From Leptospira fainei serovar Hurstbridge str. BUT 6 (GTDB lineage Bacteria > Spirochaetota > Leptospiria > Leptospirales > Leptospiraceae), in contig NZ_AKWZ02000003.1 in NCBI RefSeq assembly GCF_000306235.2, forward strand, positions 124,001 to 188,000: a DNA stretch of 64,000 nucleotides. The letters run 5' to 3'. The number at the start of each line of letters is the position of its first letter. Position 1 is the stretch's first letter. A program made the translations under genes and the position numbers. The notes beneath the pieces are model-generated. The model searched no databases. It had not been told where the DNA came from and saw only the letters and a list, made by a program, of their open reading frames with translations. Below, in pieces: positions 1 through 7,417 of the stretch.

Positions 1-277
1 GTTTGAACTGGTCCAGGACTACAGGGCACCATTTCTTAAACTGCTCGATAGCGGTTCCGGAAATCGAAAACGTAATGTTGAATTCGTCCTTGTGTTCCCG
101 AATCAAATCCAGAAGCAATTGAGTGGTGGGCAAATAGCACTTTTCGGCAACTTTTCTTAAGATCGCCGAATTCTTTTCGTCATCAAAATAAGTATCATCC
201 TTTCCTATTTGGAAGAATCCGTACGGCTTTAGGCGAAACGGTTGATGGACCTCGAAATAAAAGCAAACTGATATCAT
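1..277 (-). CDS. Glycoside hydrolase family 57 (alpha-amylase-like), N-terminal fragment
   Basis: Only the first 92 codons are inside the window; the gene runs off the left edge. Translation begins MISVCFYFEVHQPFRL. The early HQP triplet within a beta-strand is the hallmark first conserved region of GH57 amylases and glucan branching or transferring enzymes. The ATG overlaps the stop of the upstream glycosyltransferase gene by four bases (ATGA), so the two are translationally coupled. GH57 enzymes act on alpha-1,4-glucans in the cytoplasm. Together with the GT4 neighbour this suggests alpha-glucan synthesis or remodelling. The catalytic Glu and Asp lie outside the window, so activity cannot be judged. 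Confidence 0.8.
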   Translation of the reverse strand, partial: MISVCFYFEVHQPFRLKPYGFFQIGKDDTYFDDEKNSAILRKVAEKCYLPTTQLLLDLIREHKDEFNITFSISGTAIEQFKKWCPVVLDQFK

Positions 278-1629
278 ACTTTTCTCCTATACACTTCTTC
301 GATTTTTTTTGCATTATTATGCCAGGTAAGTTTTGAGGCGTCTTTCTTGGCTTCTTGCCCCATTAGATCTCTTAACATTCTATTTTTGAGTAAGGCTATC
401 GTTTTTGCGGCGAGTTCTTCGGTGTCCCAAAAGTTAACTTTCAGGCATTGATTAACGACTTCACTTACTCCGGATTGATTTGATAGAATAACAGGAAGAT
501 TATGCGACATGGCTTCCAATGCCGTTAAGCCGAACGGTTCCGAAACCGAGGGCATAATATAAAGATCGCTTATCTCATAAAGTCGATGCGCGCTTTCCTT
601 ATTCAGATAACCGGTATAGTGAAAATGCTTTCCGATTCCCAAATCTGCGGACAACTCGATCATTCTGTGATGAAGGTCACCGGTGCCCGCCATAACGAAC
701 CGAACGTTCGGAACTTCGCGAATGATTTTTGCGGCGGCTTGAATAAAGTAATCCGGTCCTTTCTGGTATGTGATTCGCCCTAAGAACAATACGATCGGAT
801 CGTCGATACTCGTTTCCTGACACTCGAAGTTTTCCGACTCTTCGTTTTCGGATACGCCGTTATGTGCGACGAAGATTTTATCGGGATTCGCTAGGTATCT
901 TTCTTGTAATAAATTCTTAGTATAATCGCTTACCGTGATGATTTTATCTGAGAACTCGCAGGCGTCTTTCTCTATGGACTTTATATAATCGTTTTGATTT
1001 TCGCCGGATCTGTCATATTCAGTAGCATGAAAATGTAAAATGATTTCCGCCGGAAGCGCGTTTCGAATTTTTTTAGCGGCCGGAAACGTCATCCAATCGT
1101 GAGCATGAATCAAATCCGGTTGCAATACGCCAGCAACTTTGGCTGCAAAGTCCGCATACTTATGAATGTCGTGAAATATGACCGGACCGTAGCCGCCGGA
1201 TATATGAATCGGAGCAATCGCGGTCGTGCGGTTCTCTTTTATTCCTATCTTTTCTTCACTCCCTACTAAGGTTTCCGAAGAACGATAAGTATAATCGTTT
1301 CCGCCAGTAAAGGTGCTGTACGGAGAGAAATTCAATCTATCGCTGCTTTCTTGAGCATTGAATGAGTGACTTTGAATTAATTCGTTTTGGTCTTCTTGGC
1401 CCAAAAGTTGCCAGCCCGAATTTATGTCTAGTAGATTGACCCCGTCGATTTGCTCTTCGTCCCCATGGAGTTTCGGGACTAGCAAGAAGATCGTATGCCC
1501 TAGTTTAGATAAGGAATTTACGATCCCTTTGCAGGCAACGCCGAGCCCTCCTGCGATATGGGGCGGGTATTCCCAACCCAGCATGAATATGTTTTTAGGA
1601 GGAGTATTTTTTTGATCGATATTGTTCAC
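274..1629 (-). CDS. GT4-family glycosyltransferase (glycogen/starch synthase-like)
   Basis: A 451-residue GT-B glycosyltransferase, read from a GTG start. The N-terminal domain opens with LGWEYPPHIAGGLG, the donor-loop motif of GT4/GT5 glucan synthases. The C-terminal Rossmann domain carries LFLGRITYQKGPD and the E-x7-E type segment PSVSEPFGLTALEAM that binds the nucleotide-sugar. It probably transfers glucose from a nucleotide donor to an alpha-glucan in the cytoplasm. Its stop overlaps the start of a GH57 gene, an arrangement known for bacterial alpha-glucan metabolism. Shine-Dalgarno support for the GTG is weak, and an ATG 16 codons in (1581) is possible but would remove residues just before the GGLG loop. 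Confidence 0.8.
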   Translation of the reverse strand: MNNIDQKNTPPKNIFMLGWEYPPHIAGGLGVACKGIVNSLSKLGHTIFLLVPKLHGDEEQIDGVNLLDINSGWQLLGQEDQNELIQSHSFNAQESSDRLNFSPYSTFTGGNDYTYRSSETLVGSEEKIGIKENRTTAIAPIHISGGYGPVIFHDIHKYADFAAKVAGVLQPDLIHAHDWMTFPAAKKIRNALPAEIILHFHATEYDRSGENQNDYIKSIEKDACEFSDKIITVSDYTKNLLQERYLANPDKIFVAHNGVSENEESENFECQETSIDDPIVLFLGRITYQKGPDYFIQAAAKIIREVPNVRFVMAGTGDLHHRMIELSADLGIGKHFHYTGYLNKESAHRLYEISDLYIMPSVSEPFGLTALEAMSHNLPVILSNQSGVSEVVNQCLKVNFWDTEELAAKTIALLKNRMLRDLMGQEAKKDASKLTWHNNAKKIEEVYRRKV

Positions 1630-1825
1630 GGCTACTACTCGGGCTCCATGTCATTTAACAATGATAAGTAATACTATATTTTTGGAATTAAGCAACTAGC
1701 GGGGTGGCGATCTGCCTAAATATAAGGAAATCGAGTAATATACCGGGTGAAAATATCGCGTTGCTTTTTCGATTCAGGTTTTAGCTGAATGAATTCCTTC
1801 CGATTAAAGCATCTACTACGGATCG

Positions 1826-1855
1826 TTGACAAAAAGCATCGATAGAACAGATATT
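1826..1855 (+). promoter_or_regulatory. Sigma-70-type promoter for the eRF1-domain-like gene
   Basis: A perfect TTGACA -35 box at 1826-1831 is followed after 18 bases by GATATT (1850-1855), a four-of-six match to the -10 consensus. The downstream sequence is very AT-rich. This predicts a transcript starting near 1862 with a leader of about 50 bases before the ATG at 1914. Confidence 0.5.
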
Positions 1856-1913
1856 AATTATTTTATAATAAGCGTTATTTAAGCTATAATGGAAGAACCG
1901 TTTGAGGAGAAAT

Positions 1914-2291
1914 ATGCAACATTCAATTCTTTGGATAGATTCGGAACAGGCAAAAGGGTTTGTTTTTACGAAAGATACGTTTGAAATGAATACCGACTTG
2001 GATAGAATTAAGCCGAAACATCATGATAACCATTTGGATAGAATTGATCAGATCCATAACGAGGAAATAAAACATTTCTTCCATGAAGTTTCCCAAAAGC
2101 TAGGCGCAGTTGGCGATCTGCTCATTGCAGGACCCGGTATGGCAAAAAACCATTTCAAATCGTATTTGGAATCGCATAAACCGGAATTGGCCGAGAAGGT
2201 AATCGGAGTTGTTACGATGGACCATCCATCGGCGCCGGAGATTATTAAATCCGCCAAGGAATATTTTCACGAGCATCATCTGAAGATTTAG
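1914..2291 (+). CDS. Stand-alone eRF1 domain-3-like (release-factor-related) small protein
   Basis: A 125-residue soluble protein. I chose the ATG at 1914 because GAGGAG sits four bases upstream (1904-1909); a TTG four codons earlier overlaps that site. The sequence has an N-terminal strand (HSILWIDSEQAKGFVF), an acidic/His-rich middle and a C-terminal block containing LLIAGPGMAKNHFKSYL and VVTMDHPSAPEIIKSAKEYF. This is the pattern of the L7Ae-like third domain of archaeal/eukaryal peptide-release factor 1, which also occurs alone in bacteria ('translational machinery' or host-attachment-like proteins). It lacks the GGQ domain, so it cannot hydrolyse peptidyl-tRNA. It is monocistronic, with its own promoter and a terminator-like hairpin after it. 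Function unknown. Confidence 0.55.
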   Translation: MQHSILWIDSEQAKGFVFTKDTFEMNTDLDRIKPKHHDNHLDRIDQIHNEEIKHFFHEVSQKLGAVGDLLIAGPGMAKNHFKSYLESHKPELAEKVIGVVTMDHPSAPEIIKSAKEYFHEHHLKI

Positions 2292-2351
2292 GGTGTCATT
2301 TTTACAGCCATTGGCCTGATTATTCGTATTCGATCTCGTCGAATGTTAGCG

Positions 2352-2373
2352 AGCCTTCCCATTTAGGGAGGCT
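2352..2373. terminator. Hairpin between convergent genes
   Basis: The arms AGCCTTCCC (2352-2360) and GGGAGGCT (2366-2373) pair around a 5-base ATTTA loop with one bulge. It lies in the gap between the convergent eRF1-like and DUF2461 genes. The T-run after it is weak (GTTCCTT), so it may be an imperfect bidirectional terminator. Confidence 0.45.
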
Positions 2374-2455
2374 GTTCCTTGAGTTCGGGGTTGAATCGAC
2401 GATCAGGATTCTTAAGATGTGAAAGAATCCTTGTCTTGTCGTTTCACAATATCCG

Positions 2456-3112
2456 TTAATATTTGAGAGCGCCGTTCAGATACCGATTCAGAGGGAGCAA
2501 TTGTTCAAAGGACTTTAGGCAAAGATTTATGAAACGATTCTCTAACACTTCTTTATCGCTGAATTTGCGGGTTGCGATGAAGCTTTTCAAGCGGAGTAAA
2601 TCGATATCGGGGTGATCTTTCGAAAATCCTTTCGGGGCGGTATTTAATCGTTCCCCTTCGAGTTCCTTAAACTGATTTTTAAAACTCCTCGCGCCGATTA
2701 TGCTGCGGAGTTTTTCTGAATCCGTTGCGATGGCATTTCGAACGGAAAGTAAGGCAGGAGGAGGCGGGAGATATAGACCTCCGGCGACCATCGATTCACC
2801 CGGAGCGATATGAATATAGTAACCCGCCGAAACCTCCTTTTTGCCTGCAGGACTGATCCAGGCTCCGAAGTTGGTTTTATAAGGCGATTTGTCCTTCGAA
2901 AATCGAACGTCCTTGTAAATTCGAAATACGCATTCCTTCGCGGTTCGATTTCGTATGCTTGGATCGAAAGTTTGTATTCCAAGAATCAACTCGTCTACAA
3001 AGTCATAAAATTCGTTTAACGCGGAGCGATAAGTTATCTCGTTTTTCTTGAACCAATCCCTATTGTTATTTTTGGATAGATTCTTCAAGAAATCCAATAT
3101 TTGTTTGTGCAT
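2456..3112 (-). CDS. DUF2461 / TIGR02453 family protein
   Basis: A 218-residue protein that covers the whole DUF2461 family length. Typical features are the N-terminal LDFLKNLSKNNNRDWF, the RIYKDVRFSKDKSPYKTNF core, and AGYYIHIAPGESMVAGGLY, followed by a C-terminal helical part with PKGFSKDHPDIDLLR. Members are widespread soluble proteins of unknown biochemical role. There is no signal peptide. It converges with the upstream small gene and is followed on its 5' side by a crotonase gene on the same strand with about 100 bases between, so co-transcription is possible. Confidence 0.85.
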   Translation of the reverse strand: MHKQILDFLKNLSKNNNRDWFKKNEITYRSALNEFYDFVDELILGIQTFDPSIRNRTAKECVFRIYKDVRFSKDKSPYKTNFGAWISPAGKKEVSAGYYIHIAPGESMVAGGLYLPPPPALLSVRNAIATDSEKLRSIIGARSFKNQFKELEGERLNTAPKGFSKDHPDIDLLRLKSFIATRKFSDKEVLENRFINLCLKSFEQLLPLNRYLNGALKY

Positions 3113-3211
3113 TTCGGTTTTCTTCTTTTCCTAAACAGAATACTTCTTCCATAATCCTCATGATTCGTTCGGATCGCAATTTTCTTAATTGCGAAATCGT
3201 TTTTCGGTCGT

Positions 3212-4018
3212 TTATCTAAACCAAAACCGTTCTCCCTTTTGAAAGTTTGAAACGCCGTCCCGAAATGAATCACTCGTTACTACGGGATAAATACCTCTTG
3301 CCTCTATTTCCAAAGCTTCTTCTAACGGTCGTCCATATCCGTCTATCGCGGAGGATAGATCGGCCATCAATGCATCTCTAGGGACGGAGCAAATTTGTTC
3401 CGCGTATCGCCTGGCTCTTTCGATTCCTTTCCCCTTGGGAACAATCTCCCAAACCAGCCCGATAGCCTGGGCTCTTTCGGCCCGAATTCGTTGGCCGGTG
3501 ATAATTAAAGGCAAAGCGGATCCGGGGCCGATTAACCAAGGGAGATAAACGGTTCCACCGTCCGCGAGTGGAACTCCCCAACGTCGGCAGGCAACGGAAA
3601 ACATCGCCTGCTTTTCCGCAATTCGAATATGTCCATGGCAAAATAATTCGAGCCCACCCGCATAAGTATAACCTTGTGAAACCGTTATGACCGGTTTTCG
3701 TTGGACTACTCTAGATCCTCCCATCGGGCCGGTTGAATTTTTTATCCAATGGCGAATTTCATCGTTCGTACCGTTGATATCCATAAGAGTTTCCAACGCG
3801 TTCAGATCGGCGCCGGCACAAAACGATTTCTCGCCGTTCCCTCGCAGGATTGCCACCGTCAAGTCTGTATCGTCTCGGAATCGTTTCCAGGCAGAGAGGA
3901 GAAGCTCGGCGGTTTCTCCATTCACACAATTATGTACTTCCGGCCGGTTGATGATAATTTCGAAAATGTTACCATTTTTTACGGGCAGAACTTGTGTAAG
4001 AACTGAGGCCTGACTCAT
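3212..4018 (-). CDS. Enoyl-CoA hydratase/isomerase (crotonase) family protein
   Basis: A 268-residue single-domain crotonase. GGAGAG six bases before the ATG supports the start. The oxyanion-hole regions are present as FCAGADL (66-72) and AGGLEL (120-125). Glu124 corresponds to the first catalytic glutamate of enoyl-CoA hydratase (rat Glu144). The second catalytic glutamate (rat Glu164), expected 20 residues later, is Cys144, and the usual CD-x-x-A segment is also changed (CHGHIRIA). Classical hydratase activity is therefore doubtful; an isomerase, hydrolase or other acyl-CoA reaction is more likely. No other beta-oxidation gene is adjacent. Confidence 0.8.
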   Translation of the reverse strand: MSQASVLTQVLPVKNGNIFEIIINRPEVHNCVNGETAELLLSAWKRFRDDTDLTVAILRGNGEKSFCAGADLNALETLMDINGTNDEIRHWIKNSTGPMGGSRVVQRKPVITVSQGYTYAGGLELFCHGHIRIAEKQAMFSVACRRWGVPLADGGTVYLPWLIGPGSALPLIITGQRIRAERAQAIGLVWEIVPKGKGIERARRYAEQICSVPRDALMADLSSAIDGYGRPLEEALEIEARGIYPVVTSDSFRDGVSNFQKGERFWFR

Positions 4019-4401
4019 GGGAAACTCTCCGTCGCAAAGTTTTGGGATATAAGCTTTTGATTCGCGCCTAACGATACATTTACCGACGGTTTGGAAAAGA
4101 AGAAAAGAATCGGAAACATGTAAATAATTTTCCGGATTTCTCAGCGAACGTCGTTTTGTTCGATTTTCATATAGACACGGGTCAATTTATGACTCATTTG
4201 ATTTTATATTCTTATTCGATCCCGAACGTTCATTCAGCACGCTCGAATTTTATCAAAGATGAATTAAAAATTTCGATGCATGTCCGAGATTCTATGCTAC
4301 AAAGTTTTTGTGTCTTACACTTATCGATTTCTCGATTTCCATTCTAAAAGCGATAAAAATCGGATCCAAATTTTACTAGCGAATACTTTTCGGAGGTGCG
4401 A
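4019..4401. other. Divergent intergenic region, crotonase / AraC
   Basis: About 380 bases separate two divergent genes. An open frame of 63 codons on the plus strand (4156-4347) has no Shine-Dalgarno and low-complexity composition, and I do not call it a gene. The region is AT-rich and presumably holds both promoters, but I see no convincing -35/-10 pair. CGGAGGT at 4391-4397 is the ribosome-binding site of the AraC gene. Confidence 0.4.
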
Positions 4402-5238
4402 ATGAAGCGAACGATTACTTCGCGCGAGGGTGTCGGTATCACTGCATCCGTCAGGCAGAAATTCGAATTATACCTTTCGAGGGTCGTAACGGAGTTGCCG
4501 ACCCTCGTCTACATTAAGAAAGGAATAAAGACATTACGTCGAGACGGCTTTGAATCCATAGTAAGGGAAGGTGAAGCCGTTGCGATTGCGGGAGGACAAT
4601 CTTTTGATGTGGTCAACGCTCCGGCAGCCGGAGATTTCGAGGCTTCTTGGCTCGCATTTCATCCGAATATAATCAAACAATTCGGCGAAACGCAAAATTC
4701 CCTCAAGCCGATTGAAATCGCGTTTACGATGACGTCTCTAAAATCGGGATTTTTAGAAGCGTTCGAACTCGCGACCGAGTCCATAACGACTAGTCGAAGT
4801 ATTCCTTCAAGTATCGCCGCTCATAGGGTGAGTGAAGTCTTACTATGGTTAGGCGAATATGGAAAACGATTTCATATTTCTTCGCAGGTCAAGCTAGCCT
4901 ACAAAGTGAGATCGGTGCTTAATTCCGCTCCGGCAAACGATTGGTCGGCCGCCAATATTGCGAGTCAGATGGAGATCAGCGAGGCGACTTTGCGTAGGAA
5001 GCTGGCTCTGGAGAGCGTATCTTTTTCCGAATTGTTAATAGACGTACGGATGTCTCACGCTTTGTCGTTATTGCAATCGACGGATTTATCAATCGGCGAT
5101 ATCGCCAAGGAAGTCGGATATGAATCTGCATCCCGATTTGCAGTTCGATTTAGGAACAGGTTCGGTCATTCTCCGGCAGATTTCCGGAGAAATAAGATAC
5201 AGGATGAGCGGATCGGCACAATCTTTGATCGAGTTTGA
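4402..5238 (+). CDS. AraC-family transcriptional regulator
   Basis: A 278-residue cytoplasmic regulator. The start is the ATG after CGGAGGT; a GTG two codons upstream lies inside that ribosome-binding site. The N-terminal half is cupin-like (LVYIKKGIKTLRRDGFES, then EGEAVAIAGGQSFDVVN), as in ligand-sensing AraC proteins. The C-terminal ~100 residues hold two helix-turn-helix motifs: WSAANIASQMEISEATLRRK, and the second, canonical one ending IGDIAKEVGYESASRFAVRF...GHSPADFR. It is followed by an exported PEBP-family gene about 90 bases downstream, which it may control. Effector unknown. Confidence 0.9.
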   Translation: MKRTITSREGVGITASVRQKFELYLSRVVTELPTLVYIKKGIKTLRRDGFESIVREGEAVAIAGGQSFDVVNAPAAGDFEASWLAFHPNIIKQFGETQNSLKPIEIAFTMTSLKSGFLEAFELATESITTSRSIPSSIAAHRVSEVLLWLGEYGKRFHISSQVKLAYKVRSVLNSAPANDWSAANIASQMEISEATLRRKLALESVSFSELLIDVRMSHALSLLQSTDLSIGDIAKEVGYESASRFAVRFRNRFGHSPADFRRNKIQDERIGTIFDRV

Positions 5239-5329
5239 CTTCTCTTGCGGTTTTAGAGGAAAATTGGAATGCATAGTTTCCAGTTAACTTTAGTCTATGG
5301 ATTGCGTTAAGAACTGGGAGGTTTTTATC

Positions 5330-5881
5330 ATGCGATTCAATATTAAGGTGGCTGCATTACTTTTTGCACTTTCCGCGAGTTCCGCATTTGCTTCCGATTT
5401 GAAAGTAAGCAGTAGTTCCATTAAAGAAGGAGGAGTCATAACAAACGCTCAAGTTTTTAATGGATTCGGTTGTTCGGGAGATAACGTGTCGCCGGATCTT
5501 CATTGGACCGGGGCGCCTAAAGACACCAAATTCTTTGCTATAACCGTTTACGATCCGGATGCTCCGACCGGAAGCGGTTGGTGGCATTGGGTGATCTTCA
5601 ATATTCCTGCCGATATTACAAGTCTTGATTCCAAGGCAGGAAATGAGAAAGGAACTCTTCCAAAAGGCGCGATCCAAAGTCGTACCGATTTCGGAAAACC
5701 CGGATACGGCGGTCCTTGTCCTCCTGCCGGAGAAAAACCTCATCGATACATTTTCAGAGTGATCGCTTTGAAAGATAAGATTCCGCTAGATCAAGACGCT
5801 TCTGGAGCTCTTGTCGGATTCTATATCAACTCGATGAAGTTAGCAGACGGTAAACTAACCGCTAAGTTCGGAAGAAAATAA
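5330..5881 (+). CDS. Exported YbhB/YbcL-type phosphatidylethanolamine-binding (PEBP) protein
   Basis: A 183-residue protein. The ATG at 5330 follows CTGGGAGGT and gives a clean signal peptide ([21 protein letters not shown], cleavage before SDL). An upstream ATG 11 codons earlier would spoil it. The mature part is a full bacterial PEBP domain: the ligand-pocket motif [15 protein letters not shown] (family D-P-D-x-P and H-W), then [26 protein letters not shown], and a C-terminal helix. PEBP proteins bind phospholipid or phospho-ligands; the bacterial role is unclear. The signal peptide predicts the periplasm. The AraC gene upstream, same strand, is a plausible regulator. Confidence 0.9.
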   Translation: MRFNIKVAALLFALSASSAFASDLKVSSSSIKEGGVITNAQVFNGFGCSGDNVSPDLHWTGAPKDTKFFAITVYDPDAPTGSGWWHWVIFNIPADITSLDSKAGNEKGTLPKGAIQSRTDFGKPGYGGPCPPAGEKPHRYIFRVIALKDKIPLDQDASGALVGFYINSMKLADGKLTAKFGRK

Positions 5882-5896
5882 GCCGATTCTCAAATT

Positions 5897-5930
5897 CGCA
5901 TTGGTCGCCTCTCCTGAGGCTTCCGATGCG
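5897..5930. terminator. Bidirectional hairpin between convergent genes
   Basis: Nested arms pair across 34 bases: CGCAT with ATGCG outside, GG with CC, and GCCTC with GAGGC inside, around a TCCT loop. It lies between the convergent PEBP and PilZ-methyltransferase genes. There is no strong T-run, so its efficiency as an intrinsic terminator is uncertain. Confidence 0.5.
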
Positions 5931-5953
5931 ATTCATACGAATGTCAAGTTATC

Positions 5954-7417
5954 TTAATTCTCGCTCGGAGAACTCTTCGTTAGGTAAAAGAATTTTTGCG
6001 GGAGAGCATCGTCGATGACGCCGAGGGTTTTTGGACCTGAGATCGTATCAGCAAAACTAAGTAGCTCTTCATCCGTTCTATAGATCAAACTCCAATCCAT
6101 CACTTCCATGATTCCGATTTCATCCGAGTCGGCGGAAAAGTTCCCCAAGAAAATTTCTCCGGTCGGATTCAGGAGGGAGTATAGATGAGAACAAATCTTT
6201 TGAGCGGTTCTAGTTTTAATATAATCGAATAATCCAGCCGAATAAATCAAATCCACTTCCGAATTAGAAACGTATTTTCTCGGGTTTGCGGCGAATCGCG
6301 CGATTTCCACATTTAAACAATGAAAGTCCAATTGTTTCTTACTTCTCAGTAGTGCAATTCTTATCCCGTGTTTTGCTTCGGTGATCGCTCTCGGATCCTG
6401 ATCGAGCAGATAGATACTAAGTTTGTCGAGTAGGGACTGATCCGCATTACGAACCAGCGTTACCACTTCGCGGGCGGGGCCGCAGGCCACCGATAACACG
6501 AAAATTCTTCCGTCGGTTTTCTTCAACCGATCCAGGATCGTTCTATAAAAGAAGTTTTGTCTATGAAAGACCGCCTGCGCCGATTTTAGACTTAAGGTAC
6601 ATTTATGTAGGCTTTTACCTAATAAGTTCGTCCCCTCGCTCGTATTTCTATAGATTGCATCCATCATCTCGAAGTCTCCGGCGTAACCGAGAGGTTTCAG
6701 CGTGGCTCGTTTGACGAAAGGATCCAAAAATAAAAAGTCCTTTAGTTCTTGGCGAATGTACTGGAAATTATATTGGATCTCGCTAGGAGAAAGCTCGTGA
6801 TACAATTCGTTCGATTTGATCTTTAGGAATTCGTAAATCGGGCTTAATAAAGTGTAAGTGGCCTTATAGATCTCTTCTTTTAAGTTATATCCGACCGCAT
6901 ACTCGTATTCGTTTAGGCTGGATTCCATTTGGGTAAGAAGCGGCATGATCGACTGGATTTTTTCCTTCGCCTGAAATACGATGGAAAGCGATCCGTTATG
7001 CGGAGTTTTCGGTTCGTTCGATTCCACTTTATTTTTAATTCCCAAAAGGGAGTCGTGAACGGAACGAAATAATTCAAGATGAATCGGCTCGTCGAATTGG
7101 ACACCGTACTCCCATCCAGTATCCGTATGTTTCTCCCACCGAATCACTCCGCTTAGTTTTCGGCTATACTGCAAAACATCGGTATAGATACTCATCTCAA
7201 GCGTCGATCCGACTCTTTCTTCTCCGGGCAAAGACTCGGGGTTATAGATTCGAGTACCGTGCTTGGATATGTCTTTCAGAAACGATTCGATCGTACATTC
7301 GCTTCCGTTTAAGGAATGTATTTTATACTGACAACGATAAGCGGGTGTAAAGACCTCTTCTTTAGGAAGTTGCTTTTCAATCGTTTCTTCTATTTGGTTA
7401 GACGACGTTTTTTCCAT
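5954..7417 (-). CDS. PilZ domain fused to PhcB-like SAM-dependent methyltransferase
   Basis: A 487-residue cytoplasmic protein with two recognisable parts. Residues ~22-115 form a PilZ domain, the c-di-GMP receptor fold: the D49-x-S-x-x-G54 signature is intact and GVIRWEK...GWEYGVQF fits the family, but the arginine motif is R28-x-x-x-K32 instead of RxxxR. After a helical linker, residues ~235-487 form a class I methyltransferase with PLGYAGDFEMMDAIY (242-256), SAM motif I VLSVACGPAREV (307-318), acidic loop LLDQDP (337-342) and VDLIYSAGLFDYI (388-400). This C-terminal half matches the family annotated as extracellular-factor (3-hydroxypalmitate methyl ester) biosynthesis, like Ralstonia PhcB. 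It overlaps the upstream SpoIIE-phosphatase gene by 20 bases, indicating one operon. Confidence 0.7.
   Translation of the reverse strand: MEKTSSNQIEETIEKQLPKEEVFTPAYRCQYKIHSLNGSECTIESFLKDISKHGTRIYNPESLPGEERVGSTLEMSIYTDVLQYSRKLSGVIRWEKHTDTGWEYGVQFDEPIHLELFRSVHDSLLGIKNKVESNEPKTPHNGSLSIVFQAKEKIQSIMPLLTQMESSLNEYEYAVGYNLKEEIYKATYTLLSPIYEFLKIKSNELYHELSPSEIQYNFQYIRQELKDFLFLDPFVKRATLKPLGYAGDFEMMDAIYRNTSEGTNLLGKSLHKCTLSLKSAQAVFHRQNFFYRTILDRLKKTDGRIFVLSVACGPAREVVTLVRNADQSLLDKLSIYLLDQDPRAITEAKHGIRIALLRSKKQLDFHCLNVEIARFAANPRKYVSNSEVDLIYSAGLFDYIKTRTAQKICSHLYSLLNPTGEIFLGNFSADSDEIGIMEVMDWSLIYRTDEELLSFADTISGPKTLGVIDDALPQKFFYLTKSSPSEN

Noticed and set aside
4156..4347. 63-codon plus-strand frame between crotonase and AraC
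   Set aside because: No ribosome-binding site, no recognisable pattern, and it occupies the promoter region of the AraC gene.
5297..5329. Upstream ATG for the PEBP gene
   Set aside because: It would add residues that destroy the signal peptide, and the CTGGGAGGT site clearly serves the ATG at 5330.
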